Below the pieces are notes generated by a model. That model was not told where the DNA came from and did not search any database. It was given only the letters and a program-made list of their open reading frames with translations. Of a stretch of 64,000 bases of DNA, positions 13,995-23,577 are shown piece after piece. The DNA lies in the NCBI RefSeq assembly GCF_024171765.1, contig NZ_JAMTCI010000001.1:1651137-1715136 (forward strand). Direction: 5' to 3'. Every line of letters starts with the position of its first letter. Position 1 is the stretch's first letter. The DNA comes from Williamsia deligens. Its GTDB lineage: Bacteria > Actinomycetota > Actinomycetes > Mycobacteriales > Mycobacteriaceae. Position numbers and translations under genes: made by a program.

Positions 13995-14495
13995 TCAGGG
14001 GACGAGGATGTACCAGTTCGTCCCGTACGCCTGCGGGAGTCGGACAGGGGTGTTGGTGGAATAGGCGTTCGCGCCGAACAACACGAGACCAGAACCGGTC
14101 ACGACGTCCCGCACCACTTTTTCTCCGGGTGCGCGGCCGAAGGACGCCGGGACGAGAATCTCTTTGGCATAAGCGCTCGCGCTCGTGAAGTTGAGGCCGA
14201 TCAGAACGCGGCACCGCGGGTTCTTCGCCCAGCCTGGTCCGTCACCGGTGAAACCGTTCGAGGTGATCGTGGCACGAGTGACGGATCGCTTCGGTGAAGT
14301 GAGGCGGACGTTGACGCTGCCACGGCAGAAGTCGTGGTCGCCGAACATCCCGTAGTTGTCGCCTAGCACGGTGAACCGGGGCAGATCGCGCGGCGGCGGT
14401 GCAGCCCCCGCCGGCCCGCTGGCGACGACCCCTCCGGTGACGGCTGCGGCGACCACGGCGGTGGCGGCGATGAACGAGCGGAACGGCATGCGCAT
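13995..14495 (-). CDS. Small secreted protein of unknown function
   Basis: 166 aa from the ATG at 14495 (a second ATG lies at 14489). It starts with a clear signal peptide (MRMPFRSFIAATAVVAAAVTG, cleaved about GPAGA-A). The mature part of about 130 residues has two cysteines (one in HDFCRG, one in PRCRVL) that may form a disulfide. No enzyme motif is recognised. Similar small exported proteins are common in Mycobacteriales and usually uncharacterised. It converges on the thiolase fusion with 1 bp between the stops. A perfect palindrome sits 45 bp upstream of its start. Confidence 0.75.
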   Translation of the reverse strand: MRMPFRSFIAATAVVAAAVTGGVVASGPAGAAPPPRDLPRFTVLGDNYGMFGDHDFCRGSVNVRLTSPKRSVTRATITSNGFTGDGPGWAKNPRCRVLIGLNFTSASAYAKEILVPASFGRAPGEKVVRDVVTGSGLVLFGANAYSTNTPVRLPQAYGTNWYILVP

Positions 14496-14803
14496 GTGGA
14501 TCTCCCCGAAGATCGTGTGGATGTCGAACGAGACCGTACTGTACGGCCGTACACAGGCGCCAACCGGTCATCCACAGGTCGACCCGCGCGTGTCCTTGTC
14601 GGGCATCACCGAGTCACATCTGTAACATCCGTCACACGGAATCAACCGACCTCAGGGAGTGATCCGTGTGAGAGTGCCTCACGTACCGTCTGTCCTCCGC
14701 CCCTCCACGATCACGCCCCCCACAGCGCCCGCAACGCGGCCGCCGGGACGCCTGCACCGCCACCGCCTCGCCCGCATGTGGCCCGAGGAAGCCGAGCGGC
14801 TCG
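14496..14803. other. Intergenic region upstream of the small secreted protein
   Basis: About 308 bp. It holds the 14-bp palindrome at 14540-14553, a short inverted repeat GTGAG-AGTGC-CTCAC near 14668, and one TCATCCACA DnaA-box-like 9-mer near 14570. I see no convincing gene in it. Confidence 0.5.
14540..14553. promoter_or_regulatory. Palindromic operator candidate
   Basis: TGTACGGCCGTACA is a perfect 14-bp palindrome about 45 bp before the ATG of the small secreted protein, where a promoter would be. It looks like a small dimeric repressor site (TetR/MarR type). The cognate regulator is not identified. Confidence 0.4.
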
Positions 14804-15715
14804 TCACGGCAACGGATCTGGCGATCCTCCAGACCTGAGCCACACGCCGTCCGCGCGGCGGACAAGCCGCCGCAGTGCGTCGGCGACGCGCGCCGGGTGC
14901 GTGATGACCACCAGGTGTCCGGCGGGACTGATCTCCTCGTAGGTCGCTCCGAGCATCTGCGCGTACCGCCGCTGCCGCGACCGCCAGGCGGATCGCCACC
15001 CGCCGCCGTCGCCGAGCGCGGCGAGCACGGTCGCGGGGACTGCCGGCTTCCCCCGCGCCCCACGGACCGTACGGAGGTCGTCGTCGATCGCGGGGAACGC
15101 GGCGTTCTCCACGAGGGTCGCCCGCAACATGTCGCTGCGGCGGAACACATCTCGGATCCACCGGCGCTGGTCCTCGTCGTACCCGCCGGGAGGCGTCGGC
15201 AGTATCGACGCGTGCGCCGCGGGTCCGAACCGGGCCGGCAGCCCCACCCGGTCGGCGATGTCGGCAGCACGGTGACAGTTCGCCACGCGGATCGCGGTGG
15301 GAACGGCCCGCACCGAGAACAGAGTGAAGGTGCCGTCGATCATCATCACCGCCCGCGTGCGGTCGGGGTGGAGCACCGCGAACGCCTCGGCATACAGCGA
15401 CGACATCGAATGTGCTGCCAGCGCAACCGGTTCCCGCACGTCGAGGTGATCGAGGACCGCCGCGATGCGCCGTACCTCCCCGTCGAGTGTCGGCCAGGTG
15501 TCCCGGGGCAGCGAGGCGCTCAGGCCGTACCCGGGACGGTCGTAGCGGATGACGGTGAAATCGGACGCGAGGTCGGCGGCGAGCGCGTCGAGATCGAACC
15601 AGTTGCTCCCGAGAGCAGCGAGCAGCAGGACCGGTGGGCCGGCGCCCTCGACGACGACATGGGTGGGCTGACCGTCGATCTCGACGACCGCTCCCGGCCT
15701 GCGCGTGTCGGTCAT
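14804..15715 (-). CDS. Alpha/beta-fold hydrolase
   Basis: 303 aa from the ATG at 15715, which overlaps the lysX stop as ATGA. The motifs are [13 protein letters not shown] (oxyanion region), [10 protein letters not shown] and the nucleophile elbow AHSMSS (a variant of GxSxG with Ala first). A late GH ([11 protein letters not shown]) is the catalytic His candidate. It is probably co-transcribed with lysX. The substrate cannot be named; a role in lipid or envelope ester turnover would fit the neighbour but is inference. Confidence 0.82.
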   Translation of the reverse strand: MTDTRRPGAVVEIDGQPTHVVVEGAGPPVLLLAALGSNWFDLDALAADLASDFTVIRYDRPGYGLSASLPRDTWPTLDGEVRRIAAVLDHLDVREPVALAAHSMSSLYAEAFAVLHPDRTRAVMMIDGTFTLFSVRAVPTAIRVANCHRAADIADRVGLPARFGPAAHASILPTPPGGYDEDQRRWIRDVFRRSDMLRATLVENAAFPAIDDDLRTVRGARGKPAVPATVLAALGDGGGWRSAWRSRQRRYAQMLGATYEEISPAGHLVVITHPARVADALRRLVRRADGVWLRSGGSPDPLP

Positions 15716-18700
15716 CGCGGCCGGACCAGGGGGAACGGGAGGGTGTCCCGGATGGGTCGACCGGTGATGAGCATGATGATGCGGTCGACGCCGAGCCCCA
15801 GCCCGCCGGTCGGGGGCATCGCGTACTCGAGTGCGGTGAGGAAGTCCTCGTCGAGCTCCATGGCCTCGACGTCCCCGCCGGCGGCACGCTCGGACTGCGC
15901 CGTGAGTCGCGCCCGCTGCTCGACCGGGTCGGTCAACTCGCTGTAGGCGGTGCCGAGCTCCATCCCCCAGGCGACCAGATCCCACCGCTGCGCGACACCG
16001 GGGCGATCGGGATGTTCGCGGGTCAACGGCGAGACCGAGGTCGGGAAGTCGACGTAGAACGTCGGCGACGTCGTCCGCGACTCGACGAGGTGCTCGTAGA
16101 GCTCGAGGACGACCTGGCCGACGTCCCAGTCGGGGTGGTGGGCGATCTGCACCCGGTCGGCGAGGTGACGCAGTGTCGCGAGATCCGTCGTCGGATCGAC
16201 GACGACGTGGTCGCCGAGCTCGAGCGACACCGCCTCACCCACCGCCTCGTGGACGTCGCGTACCGCCCAGTCGCCGCTGATGTCGATGCGGTCCAGGCCA
16301 CCGTCTGCGGTGGGCCGCAGGGCGATCGGCGTCCCGTGGGCCGCCGTCGCCGCCGCCTGGACGAGCTCCCGGGCGAGCTCCATCATCGTCCTGTAGTCGC
16401 CGTGGGCCTGATACGCCTCGAGGCTGGTGAACTCGGGGTTGTGGGTGGCGTCGGCGCCCTCGTTGCGGAAGTTTCGCCCGATCTCGAACACCCTCTCAAC
16501 ACCGCCGACGCAGAGGCGCTTGAGGTACAGCTCCGGGGCGATGCGTAGATAGAGGTCGAGATCGTAGGCCTCGATGTGGGTCTCGAACGGGGTGGCGTTC
16601 GCACCGCCGTGCACCTGTTGCAGCACCGGGGTCTCCACCTCGAGGTAGCCGTGCGCGCCGAGGGTGGTCCGTAGCGCCGACACCGCGGCCCCGCGGGCGA
16701 CGAGCATCGCCCGCGCATCGGATCCGACAGCGAGGTCGACGTGCCGGAGTCGGACCCGGGCCTCCGGGTCGGAGAGACCGTTCCACTTGTCCGGCAACGG
16801 GTGCAGGCACTTCCCGAGCATCGACCACCCGTCGCCGAGGACCGAGAGTTCGCCGGACCGGCTGTGCCCGAGGGTCCCCGAGACCCGGACGAGGTCACCG
16901 AGGTCGACGGTGGAGGTGAAGCGGCGGACGTCGTCCCCGGCGACGGACGTGTCGAGGACTGTCTGCACCGTCCCGGTCCAGTCGCGGACGTCGGCGAACA
17001 CGACGCTGCCGAAGTCGCGGATGCGCAGTACCCGCCCGGCGACGGAGACCGGTGTCCCGAGGCCGGCGTCCCGCGCATCGGAGATCCGATGGCTCGGCGG
17101 ATCGGCCGGGGGATAGGCGTTCTCGCCGGTGGCGGTCAGCGCGGCCAGCTTGTCCATCCGGACGCGGACCTGTTCCGGGCGGCGCGGCGGCGCCACCGCG
17201 GCGGCGGCCTCCGCGGCGATCGCCGCCACGAGCTCGTCGATGTCGAGGTCGGCCGGCACCGCCGACTCGGTGCCGACGTGTCGCGCGGCATCCGCCCGTC
17301 GCCGCCACGGGACGGCGACGAAGCCCTCGGCGAGGACCGCTGCGAGCCCGGCGCGGATGATCAGTCGGGCGTCGGCCGCGCAGAGGAACCGCGGTTCCCA
17401 CGTCGGCAGGTACTTCGCGTTGGAGCGGTACAGCGACTCCATCTGCACGAACCGTGATGCGAAGACGAGAAGGCCGTGCGCACCGCGCATCACCGGTCCG
17501 GCGCCGATGGCGTCGCCCTGTTCGAACACCGCGCGGAACGCGGCGAAGTTCAACGAGATCCGGGTGACACCGAGATCGGTGGCCTGCGTGGCGATCTCGG
17601 ACACCATCGCCTCGACGACGCCGTTGATCGCATCGCGATCGCGCCGCATCAGGTCCAGGGACAGGCCAGTGCGCCCCCAGGGGACGAAGGACAGCATGCC
17701 GACGACGCGCTCCGCCGGTGTGTCGGCATATTGGACCGCCTCGACGAGGAGGCACTGGCCGTCGGCGGGGTCACCGAGCCGGCTCAACGCCATCGCGAAG
17801 CCGCGCTCCTCGGCGGTGTCCCGCCAGGCGTCGGCGCGGATGGCGACCTGGGCCAGTTCGGATTCCGACAGCTCGCTGTGCCGCCGGATGCGCACCGTCA
17901 CCCCGGCGCGGACGCTGCGGGTGACGGCCTGTCGGACGCCCCGCATCCGCGGGCCGGTGATGCGGTACTGCCGTGCCTCGACGATCGCCTCGTCGCCCAT
18001 CGTCAACGCGGTCATCCCGGAGTCGATGTAGGCCTGCGCGCCGCGCTCACTGGCGCCCATCGCGCCCGGTGACCAGCCGTAGCGCTCGCACAGGGCGTGG
18101 AACTGCGCGATCGCGTCGGGCCAGTGGCGGGGGTCCCCGATCGGGTCGCCGGACGCCAGACACACACCGAGCTCGACGCGGTAGGTGATGACCGCGCGGC
18201 CGGAGCGAGCGAAGACCGCGGCGATGTCCCGGCGGGTGGAGAAGTAGGCGAGGGAGTTGTTGTCGCCGTGGGCGGCGATCAGCGCGCGGATGACCCGCTC
18301 GTCGGTGGGCGTGACCAGCCCCGACAGGCGCTGGGAGCGGAACAGCACGACCGCGGCGACCATCAGTGCGAGCGCGCCGAGGAGGCCGAGGAGACCGTTG
18401 ACCGGTGTGTAGGAGCGGTGACCGTCGAAGGTGCGGGTGTCGACCGCGGCGAACGCGACCACCCGGTTGAAGGCGTAGGCGAGCCGCTGATCGGGGGTCA
18501 GATCACGCGGGAACGCCTCGACGAGCCCCCAGCCGATGCCGGTGGCTGCGATCAGTCCGCCGCCGAGGACGGCGAGCGCCAGGAGCACCGACCCCCGTCG
18601 CACGCGGGTGAAGAACTGCCGGTAGGTGACGAGCAGGAACACGAGCACCACGGCGTCGATCACGAGACCGATGACGAGGTTGACGCGGTTGAGAAGGGTG

Positions 18701-19005
18701 AAGTCGTAGCCCTCGGCGACGGCGGGCACGAAGTAGAGGGCGTTGGTGACGGCGAAGACCACCAGGTAGCCCGCGGTCACCCACCAGGCGACCCTCTTGC
18801 GCGCCGACAGGGCGATCGCGACCAGGGCCAGGACGAAAGCCCACGCGAAGCTGGTGTCGGGCATGGAGATGACGTAGGAGTCGACCCAGTCCCGGGGGAC
18901 GGCGATGAGGTGGCGGAACGTCGTCGAGACACTGCCGGTCAGCGACATCGCCGAGAGGACCCCCACGACGACGCCGGCGAGGTGCGGCGCACGACGCATC
19001 TCCAT
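15712..19005 (-). CDS. lysX: Bifunctional lysylphosphatidylglycerol synthase / lysyl-tRNA synthetase LysX
   Basis: 1097 aa, similar in layout and near in length to mycobacterial LysX. Residues 1-230 hold about six membrane segments. Residues about 240-560 are the MprF-like/DUF2156 acyltransferase (GNAT-like) domain that moves lysine from Lys-tRNA to phosphatidylglycerol. From about residue 600 follows an OB-fold anticodon domain, then a class II LysRS core with motif 2 ([21 protein letters not shown]) and motif 3 ([12 protein letters not shown]). The enzyme gives membrane lipid a positive charge and so resistance to cationic peptides. It is divergent from an S4 gene and overlaps the hydrolase downstream. 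Confidence 0.95.
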   Translation of the reverse strand: MEMRRAPHLAGVVVGVLSAMSLTGSVSTTFRHLIAVPRDWVDSYVISMPDTSFAWAFVLALVAIALSARKRVAWWVTAGYLVVFAVTNALYFVPAVAEGYDFTLLNRVNLVIGLVIDAVVLVFLLVTYRQFFTRVRRGSVLLALAVLGGGLIAATGIGWGLVEAFPRDLTPDQRLAYAFNRVVAFAAVDTRTFDGHRSYTPVNGLLGLLGALALMVAAVVLFRSQRLSGLVTPTDERVIRALIAAHGDNNSLAYFSTRRDIAAVFARSGRAVITYRVELGVCLASGDPIGDPRHWPDAIAQFHALCERYGWSPGAMGASERGAQAYIDSGMTALTMGDEAIVEARQYRITGPRMRGVRQAVTRSVRAGVTVRIRRHSELSESELAQVAIRADAWRDTAEERGFAMALSRLGDPADGQCLLVEAVQYADTPAERVVGMLSFVPWGRTGLSLDLMRRDRDAINGVVEAMVSEIATQATDLGVTRISLNFAAFRAVFEQGDAIGAGPVMRGAHGLLVFASRFVQMESLYRSNAKYLPTWEPRFLCAADARLIIRAGLAAVLAEGFVAVPWRRRADAARHVGTESAVPADLDIDELVAAIAAEAAAAVAPPRRPEQVRVRMDKLAALTATGENAYPPADPPSHRISDARDAGLGTPVSVAGRVLRIRDFGSVVFADVRDWTGTVQTVLDTSVAGDDVRRFTSTVDLGDLVRVSGTLGHSRSGELSVLGDGWSMLGKCLHPLPDKWNGLSDPEARVRLRHVDLAVGSDARAMLVARGAAVSALRTTLGAHGYLEVETPVLQQVHGGANATPFETHIEAYDLDLYLRIAPELYLKRLCVGGVERVFEIGRNFRNEGADATHNPEFTSLEAYQAHGDYRTMMELARELVQAAATAAHGTPIALRPTADGGLDRIDISGDWAVRDVHEAVGEAVSLELGDHVVVDPTTDLATLRHLADRVQIAHHPDWDVGQVVLELYEHLVESRTTSPTFYVDFPTSVSPLTREHPDRPGVAQRWDLVAWGMELGTAYSELTDPVEQRARLTAQSERAAGGDVEAMELDEDFLTALEYAMPPTGGLGLGVDRIIMLITGRPIRDTLPFPLVRPR

Positions 19006-19092
19006 CAGCGCCTCCTCTCCTGCGACTGTCGGCCGCGTGCAATCGTGTCAGGTGGACACGGCCACCTCCCGTCGAACACCAAGGAGAACCCG

Positions 19093-19317
19093 ATGAGCGC
19101 TGTTCCGGAGGTGCCCATCCGCGACGACGGCATCCGACTGGGCCAGTTCCTGAAACTGGCCAACCTGATCGAGTCCGGCGCCGAGGCGAAAGAGGTGATC
19201 GCCGACGGTGCCGTCTCGGTCAACGGCGAGGTGGAGACCCGTCGGGGACGACAGCTCGTCGTCGGCGACGAGGTGACCGTCGGCGGTGTCGCGGTACGGG
19301 TCGGCAGCGCTCACTAG
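19093..19317 (+). CDS. RNA-binding S4-domain protein (YbcJ/RlbA-like)
   Basis: 74 aa with a good Shine-Dalgarno (AAGGAGAA, 19081-19088). Almost the whole chain is one S4 fold: [33 protein letters not shown], then [16 protein letters not shown]. Proteins of this type bind structured RNA, often on ribosomes. It is followed 11 bp later by rraA, so both small RNA-linked proteins may be one transcript. Confidence 0.88.
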   Translation: MSAVPEVPIRDDGIRLGQFLKLANLIESGAEAKEVIADGAVSVNGEVETRRGRQLVVGDEVTVGGVAVRVGSAH

Positions 19318-19328
19318 ACTTCTCAGCC

Positions 19329-19814
19329 GTGACCGAGCAGACCTTCACCCCCACCGCTGACCTCGTCGACGAGATCGGCCCCGACGTGCGCAGCTGCGAT
19401 CTGCAGTTCCGCCAGTTCGGCGGGCGCCGCGAGTTCTTCGGCCCCGTCCGCACCGTGCGCTGCTTCGAGGACAACGCGCTCCTCAAGTCCGTCCTGGGAA
19501 CGCCCGGGGACGGGTCGGTCCTGGTGATCGACGGTGGCGGATCGCTGCACACCGCGCTGGTCGGCGACCTCATCGCCGAGCTCGGCCGGTCGAACGGGTG
19601 GGCCGGGGTCATCGTGCACGGCGCGATCCGCGACTCCGCGGTCATCGGCGGCATGGAGTTCGGCTGCAAGGCCCTGGGCACGAACCCGCGGAAGTCGACC
19701 AAGTCCGGCGCCGGGGAGACCGACGTCGACGTCGCGTTCGGCGGCGTCACCTTCGCGCCCGGCGATGTCGTGTTCAGCGACGACGACGGGATCGTGGTCA
19801 CCTCCGCCTCGTGA
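19329..19814 (+). CDS. rraA: Ribonuclease E activity regulator RraA / HMG-aldolase family
   Basis: 161 aa from a GTG. The family signature is clear: [22 protein letters not shown], then [26 protein letters not shown] and [13 protein letters not shown]. The Gly/Arg/Asp residues that bind pyruvate-like ligands and metal in the related aldolases are present, so both RNase E inhibition and 4-hydroxy-4-methyl-2-oxoglutarate aldolase activity are possible. The small size and the neighbour (S4 protein) favour RraA naming. In mycobacteria the orthologue was earlier called menG. Confidence 0.93.
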   Translation: MTEQTFTPTADLVDEIGPDVRSCDLQFRQFGGRREFFGPVRTVRCFEDNALLKSVLGTPGDGSVLVIDGGGSLHTALVGDLIAELGRSNGWAGVIVHGAIRDSAVIGGMEFGCKALGTNPRKSTKSGAGETDVDVAFGGVTFAPGDVVFSDDDGIVVTSAS

Positions 19815-19868
19815 GGTGACAACCTCCCCGAGCCTTTCGACCTCGGTGCGAGTGCGCTTACACTCTTA

Positions 19869-19888
19869 CTGACAACACGCGTTGTCAG
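19869..19888. promoter_or_regulatory. 20-bp inverted-repeat operator before the SSADH gene
   Basis: CTGACAAC and GTTGTCAG are perfect inverted 8-mers around ACGC, ending 31 bp before the ATG of the aldehyde dehydrogenase. Size and symmetry fit a TetR-type repressor. No TetR gene is beside it, so the regulator acts from elsewhere. The upstream TTACA-like hexamers may be the promoter. Confidence 0.65.
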
Positions 19889-19919
19889 ATCTGTTCGCCA
19901 CCTCGACGAGGAGTTTCCG

Positions 19920-21473
19920 ATGGGCCGTCCCGATCGCGCGACGTTCGACCGTCTGCGTCAGCTGATCGCCATCGATCGCCACGACACCCGCCCCACGCGG
20001 TCGGTGCTCGAGGCGTTCACCGGCGAGGAGATGGCCACCATCCCCATCGGGACCGCCGAGGACCTCCAGCTCGCGGTGAGCCGGGCACGCGCCGCACAGG
20101 CGCGGTGGGCCGAGCGGAGCCCGGCGGAGCGCGCCGCGGTCATCACCCGCTTCGCCGACCTCGTCTTCGCCCGGCGCAACGAACTCATCGACATGGCGCA
20201 GGCCGAGACCGGCAAGGCACGCGCCTATGCGCAGGAGGAGGTCGTCGACGTCGCGCTCACCGCGCGCCACTACGCCGCGACCGGCCCCAAGACCCTGCGT
20301 GCGCACCGGGTGAAGGGCATGATCCCGGGCGCGACCGACGTGCGGGTGCGCTACCAGCCCAAGGGCGTCATCGGCATCATCTCGCCGTGGAACTACCCGC
20401 TCACCCTCGCCGCGTCCGACGCCGTCGCCGCGCTGATCGCCGGCAACGCGGTCGTCATCAAGCCGGACAGCCAGACGCCGTACTGCGCGCTCGCCGTCGC
20501 CGAGCTGCTGTACGAGGCGGGCCTCGAGCCGGAGCTGTTCGCCGTCGTCCCCGGACCGGGCACCGTCGTCGGCCTCGCGCTGGTGGAATCCGCCGACTAC
20601 CTGATGTTCACGGGGTCGTCGCAGACCGGCGCCGTCCTCGCCGCACAGGCCGGTCGTCGCCTGATCGGGTTCTCCGCCGAGCTCGGCGGCAAGAATCCCA
20701 TGATCGTCACCGCCAACGCCGACATCGATCGGGCGGTGGAGGGCGCCGCCCGCGCGTGCTACTCCAACTCAGGCCAGCTGTGCATCTCGATCGAGCGCCT
20801 CTACGTCGAGAAGTCCGTGGCCGCGGAGTTCTCGCGGAAGTTCGCCGACCACGTCGCGAAGATGAAGGTCGCCCCCGTCTACGACTTCAGCGCCGACATG
20901 GGCTCGCTCGCCTCGCAGGCGCAGGTCGACACCGTCGACGCCCACGTGCGTGATGCGGTCGAGAAGGGCGCGACCGTCCTGGCCGGCGGCCGCAAGCTCG
21001 ACGAGGTGGGCCCGTTCTTCTACGCGCCGACCGTTCTCGCCGACGTCAACGAGCAGATGGAGTGCTTCGGGACCGAGACGTTCGGACCCGTCGTGTCGAT
21101 CTACGAGGTCGACTCGGTCGACGAGGCAGTAAAGCTCGCCAACGACACCGAATACGGCCTCAACGCGAGCATCTTCGCCGGCTCGACCCGTGAGGCACGG
21201 TCCATCGGCGCCCAGCTGCACGTCGGCACCGTCAACATCAACGAGGGCTACGCCGCAGCCTGGGGCTCGACCGCCGCGCCGATGGGCGGCATGGGCATCT
21301 CGGGTGTCGGGCGCCGCCACGGCACCGAGGGCCTGCTGAAGTACACCGAGCCGCAGACGATCGCCGCTCAGCGCGTCATCGGCATCGACGGCATCCGCGG
21401 CGTGCCGCGCTCGCTGTTCCTCAAGCTGGTGCCCGTCACCATGAAGATGCTGCGGTTCCTGCCCGGTCGCTGA
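19920..21473 (+). CDS. Succinic semialdehyde dehydrogenase (NADP+), GabD2-like
   Basis: 517 aa, full-length aldehyde dehydrogenase. Seen: PWNYPLTLAASDAVAALIAGN, FTGSSQTGAVLAAQAG (cofactor loop), the catalytic Glu in ELGGKNPMIV, the nucleophile Cys in SNSGQLCIS, and the late ETFGPVVSIYEVD. The closest family I recognise is the actinobacterial succinate-semialdehyde dehydrogenase group (GabD2-like), feeding GABA or the 2-oxoglutarate bypass into succinate. Substrate assignment by pattern is moderate. A palindromic operator is just upstream and a strong hairpin follows. Confidence 0.88.
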   Translation: MGRPDRATFDRLRQLIAIDRHDTRPTRSVLEAFTGEEMATIPIGTAEDLQLAVSRARAAQARWAERSPAERAAVITRFADLVFARRNELIDMAQAETGKARAYAQEEVVDVALTARHYAATGPKTLRAHRVKGMIPGATDVRVRYQPKGVIGIISPWNYPLTLAASDAVAALIAGNAVVIKPDSQTPYCALAVAELLYEAGLEPELFAVVPGPGTVVGLALVESADYLMFTGSSQTGAVLAAQAGRRLIGFSAELGGKNPMIVTANADIDRAVEGAARACYSNSGQLCISIERLYVEKSVAAEFSRKFADHVAKMKVAPVYDFSADMGSLASQAQVDTVDAHVRDAVEKGATVLAGGRKLDEVGPFFYAPTVLADVNEQMECFGTETFGPVVSIYEVDSVDEAVKLANDTEYGLNASIFAGSTREARSIGAQLHVGTVNINEGYAAAWGSTAAPMGGMGISGVGRRHGTEGLLKYTEPQTIAAQRVIGIDGIRGVPRSLFLKLVPVTMKMLRFLPGR

Positions 21474-21490
21474 CCGGGGTCCAGAACCCT

Positions 21491-21541
21491 CACCGCCGAG
21501 GACCGGCGCGTGCCCATCGCACGCGTCGACCCTCGGCGGTG
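21491..21541. terminator. Large hairpin after the SSADH gene
   Basis: Outer stem CACCGCCGAGG / CCTCGGCGGTG, 11 bp perfect. Inside it lies a second stem, CGCGTGC / GCACGCG. There is no T-run, as is usual for high-GC actinobacterial terminators. It starts 17 bp after the dehydrogenase stop. Confidence 0.65.
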
Positions 21542-21617
21542 TCGTCTGTGGACGTGAGCGCGGCGGAACCGGCACCGACTGGGACTACACGGTCGGCTGC
21601 CCCAGCTGATGGCCGGA

Positions 21618-21655
21618 CGATGACGGGCGGGCCGGGGAAGGTCCGCCCGTCATCG
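21618..21655. terminator. Hairpin after the copC gene
   Basis: Stem CGATGACGGGCGG / CCGCCCGTCATCG, 13 bp perfect with a 12-nt loop. It lies 5 bp beyond the copC stop on the minus strand. With the hairpin at 21491 it separates the two convergent units. Confidence 0.65.
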
Positions 21656-21660
21656 CGGCC

Positions 21661-22191
21661 TCAGACCTCGGCGGTGCGGCGTCGGAGGAGCAGGACGCCC
21701 CCACCGACGGCCACGACGACCACCACGGCGACCGCGTAGGGCCACCAGGTGACGCCGCCGTCTCCGGACGACGACGAGGTCGCCTCGGCGCCGGGGGTAC
21801 CGGTGCCGGCAGTGGTCAGCGTGAACCGCACCTGGCCGCTCACCGGATGGCCGTCGGCCGAGGTGACGCGGTAGTTGATGCGGTACTCACCGGCCGGACC
21901 CAGCGGCCGCAGACCCACGCTGATGCGTGGGCCCTGCACCGTGGCCTTCTCCTCGGACTGCCAGTACCGGTTGTCGGGACCGACGACCGTCAACGCGTCG
22001 TACGCCTCCTGCAGCGCCTCGTTGAAGGTCAACGTCACGCTGCTCGGACCCGACGACACACTCGAGCCCGACGCCGGATCCGACGACACCAACGTGGAAT
22101 GGGCCGACGCCGGTGCCGCGAGCAGGGTGGTCAGGACCACGAGCACCGCCGCGACGACGGCGGCGAACGGCGTACGTCGCGTCGTCGTCAT
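21661..22191 (-). CDS. CopC-domain copper-binding protein
   Basis: 176 aa, ATG at 22191 overlapping the upstream ycnI stop. A signal peptide ends in APASAHS, so the mature protein begins with His, the first ligand of the CopC Cu(II) site. The CopC domain follows (SDPASGSSVSSGPSSVTLTF, YRVTSADGHPVSGQVRFTL, with the Asp-His pair). A Ser/Gly linker, one C-terminal membrane helix (WWPYAVAVVVVVAVGGGVLLL) and an Arg-rich tail anchor it. It is thus a membrane-tethered extracytoplasmic copper chaperone, next to YcnI. Confidence 0.9.
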   Translation of the reverse strand: MTTTRRTPFAAVVAAVLVVLTTLLAAPASAHSTLVSSDPASGSSVSSGPSSVTLTFNEALQEAYDALTVVGPDNRYWQSEEKATVQGPRISVGLRPLGPAGEYRINYRVTSADGHPVSGQVRFTLTTAGTGTPGAEATSSSSGDGGVTWWPYAVAVVVVVAVGGGVLLLRRRTAEV

Positions 22192-22823
22192 GCCGACTTC
22201 CTCCGCAGGGCCAGAACCGCTGCGACGACGCCGACGACACCGACCGCGAGCCCTGCTCCGCCGAGCCACCGCGCCGTGGTGTCCGAGGCGTCCGCGCTCG
22301 TCGCCGTCGACGACTCGTCGGCGGCCAGCGTCAGTTCGGGCGCGGGATGCTCGGGCTCGGAGCCGTCGGCGTTGGGCGGCTGGTTCCAGTCGACGACCTC
22401 GCCGTCGGAGTAGGTCTGCACCGCGGGGAGGCTGACCTTCTCCTTCTCGGGCAGCGGACCGGCGCTGAGCGCGAACCGCTGGAACCCTCCGGGTGCGATG
22501 CCCGCGGTGCCCGGAGCGGTCTGCCAGGTGATCGACGTGATCTGGTCGTTCCCGTCCTTCGTGACCGTCGACTGCCACCCGGGAACGGCTTCCGGGCGTG
22601 CCGACTTCAGGTTCGGCAGCGTGACCGTGAGCTTGGTGGTGGTCGCGTTGTCGGCGGTCTCGTTGGGCACGTTCAGGGTGATGACGCCGTACCCGCCCTG
22701 CACCAGGTCAGGGCCCTTGGCGATGACGTGTGCCGAGGCGACGCCCGGGCCGACGAGACCGGCGAGTCCGAGCGCGGCCGCGCTCGCGGCGACCGCACCG
22801 ATGGTGCGCAGAGATGTGTTCAT
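22188..22823 (-). CDS. YcnI family copper-binding protein (DUF1775)
   Basis: 211 aa from the ATG at 22823. A signal peptide ends in GVASAHV, leaving an N-terminal His (the histidine-brace type copper ligand of YcnI). The DUF1775 domain is about residues 32-165 (GYGVITLNVPNE, the conserved Trp in PGWQS, ITWQT). A linker leads to a C-terminal membrane helix and a short RRKSA tail. The gene is directly followed by copC through a 4-bp overlap, a common pairing for copper handling outside the membrane. Two palindromes lie in the short gap upstream. Confidence 0.9.
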   Translation of the reverse strand: MNTSLRTIGAVAASAAALGLAGLVGPGVASAHVIAKGPDLVQGGYGVITLNVPNETADNATTTKLTVTLPNLKSARPEAVPGWQSTVTKDGNDQITSITWQTAPGTAGIAPGGFQRFALSAGPLPEKEKVSLPAVQTYSDGEVVDWNQPPNADGSEPEHPAPELTLAADESSTATSADASDTTARWLGGAGLAVGVVGVVAAVLALRRKSA

Positions 22824-22844
22824 GATGTGTCCTCGTGATCGAGT

Positions 22845-22890
22845 GTGCGCCTCGCAGGCGCACGACGGCGACCCCGAGGTGACCTCGGGG
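22845..22890. promoter_or_regulatory. Two tandem palindromes upstream of ycnI
   Basis: GTGCGCCT-CGC-AGGCGCAC (22845-22863) and CCCCGAGGT-G-ACCTCGGGG (22872-22890) lie side by side in the 68-bp gap between the membrane protein gene and ycnI. They may be hairpins that end or attenuate transcription, or dimer sites for a copper regulator. The G/C-run second one is loosely like a CsoR site. The sequence alone cannot decide. Confidence 0.5.
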
Positions 22891-22891
22891 C

Positions 22892-23515
22892 CTAGTGGGT
22901 CGGGGCGAGGACGCCGGGTGGGCCGCGTTTCCCGGGCCCGGCCGCGCGGTCGATGCGCACGCAGACGACGACGGCGGCCACCGCCGGCGCGAGGCGGGGC
23001 AGCGGATCGGCCTGCGGGCCCCGGTCGGTCAGTGCGGCGACGGTCGACGTCGCCACGGACGTGACGGCCGCGGCGAGCGCGATGAGGATCGCCGCCAGAG
23101 GCACGGCGACCAGGTGCGTGAGGACCATGACGAGGCCGTCCGCGGACCACGGGGTCATCAGCTCGTGCAGGTGGTGGGCGAGCATGCCGTCGCCGACCGC
23201 CGGCATGGACGACCCGTGGCCCATGCCCGGGTGGCCCATCGCGGCGTGGTCCATCGCGTCGCCGGACATGGCGTGGGAGCTCGTCGGCGCCGCCCCGGCG
23301 CCGTGATCCCCGACGGACAGGGCGAGGTGGGTGATGCCCTGGGCGACGGTGAGCACCCCGCAGAGTGCGAACCACCCCAGGCGGCGTACCCGCGACAGGC
23401 CGTCGACGGCGACCGCGGCGATCAGCCCGAGGAAGACACAGAGCAACACCGCAGAGGCGGTCGGGGGCCGGGCGGACGCGGCAGCGTGCGCGGCGACACC
23501 CAACGCGGGGACCAC
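22892..23515 (-). CDS. Membrane protein with Met/His-rich segment, copper-associated
   Basis: About 207 aa from a GTG at 23515; the frame is open further upstream but I find no better ATG/GTG, so the start is uncertain. It has about four hydrophobic segments. Between the second and third is a stretch rich in Met and His (HAMSGDAMDHAAMGHPGMGHG), followed by HHLHELM. Such stretches bind copper in CopB/PcoE-like and DUF6153-like proteins. It comes directly before ycnI and copC on the same strand, so a role in copper uptake or tolerance is inferred. No named family is certain. Confidence 0.65.
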   Translation of the reverse strand: MVPALGVAAHAAASARPPTASAVLLCVFLGLIAAVAVDGLSRVRRLGWFALCGVLTVAQGITHLALSVGDHGAGAAPTSSHAMSGDAMDHAAMGHPGMGHGSSMPAVGDGMLAHHLHELMTPWSADGLVMVLTHLVAVPLAAILIALAAAVTSVATSTVAALTDRGPQADPLPRLAPAVAAVVVCVRIDRAAGPGKRGPPGVLAPTH

Positions 23516-23577
23516 GACGGCGACAGCTCCGGCACGGACCCGCCTGTCGAGATCGACCGCACCCCGTGCCGCGTCGT

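Noticed and set aside
15712-19005. The membrane/GNAT/LysRS fusion as a novel protein
   Set aside because: It is the normal LysX architecture of Mycobacteriales.
22188-23375. A 395-aa minus-strand protein extending YcnI upstream
   Set aside because: The YcnI signal peptide starts at the ATG at 22823; the upstream part is Arg-rich and shadows the Met/His-rich membrane protein gene in another frame.
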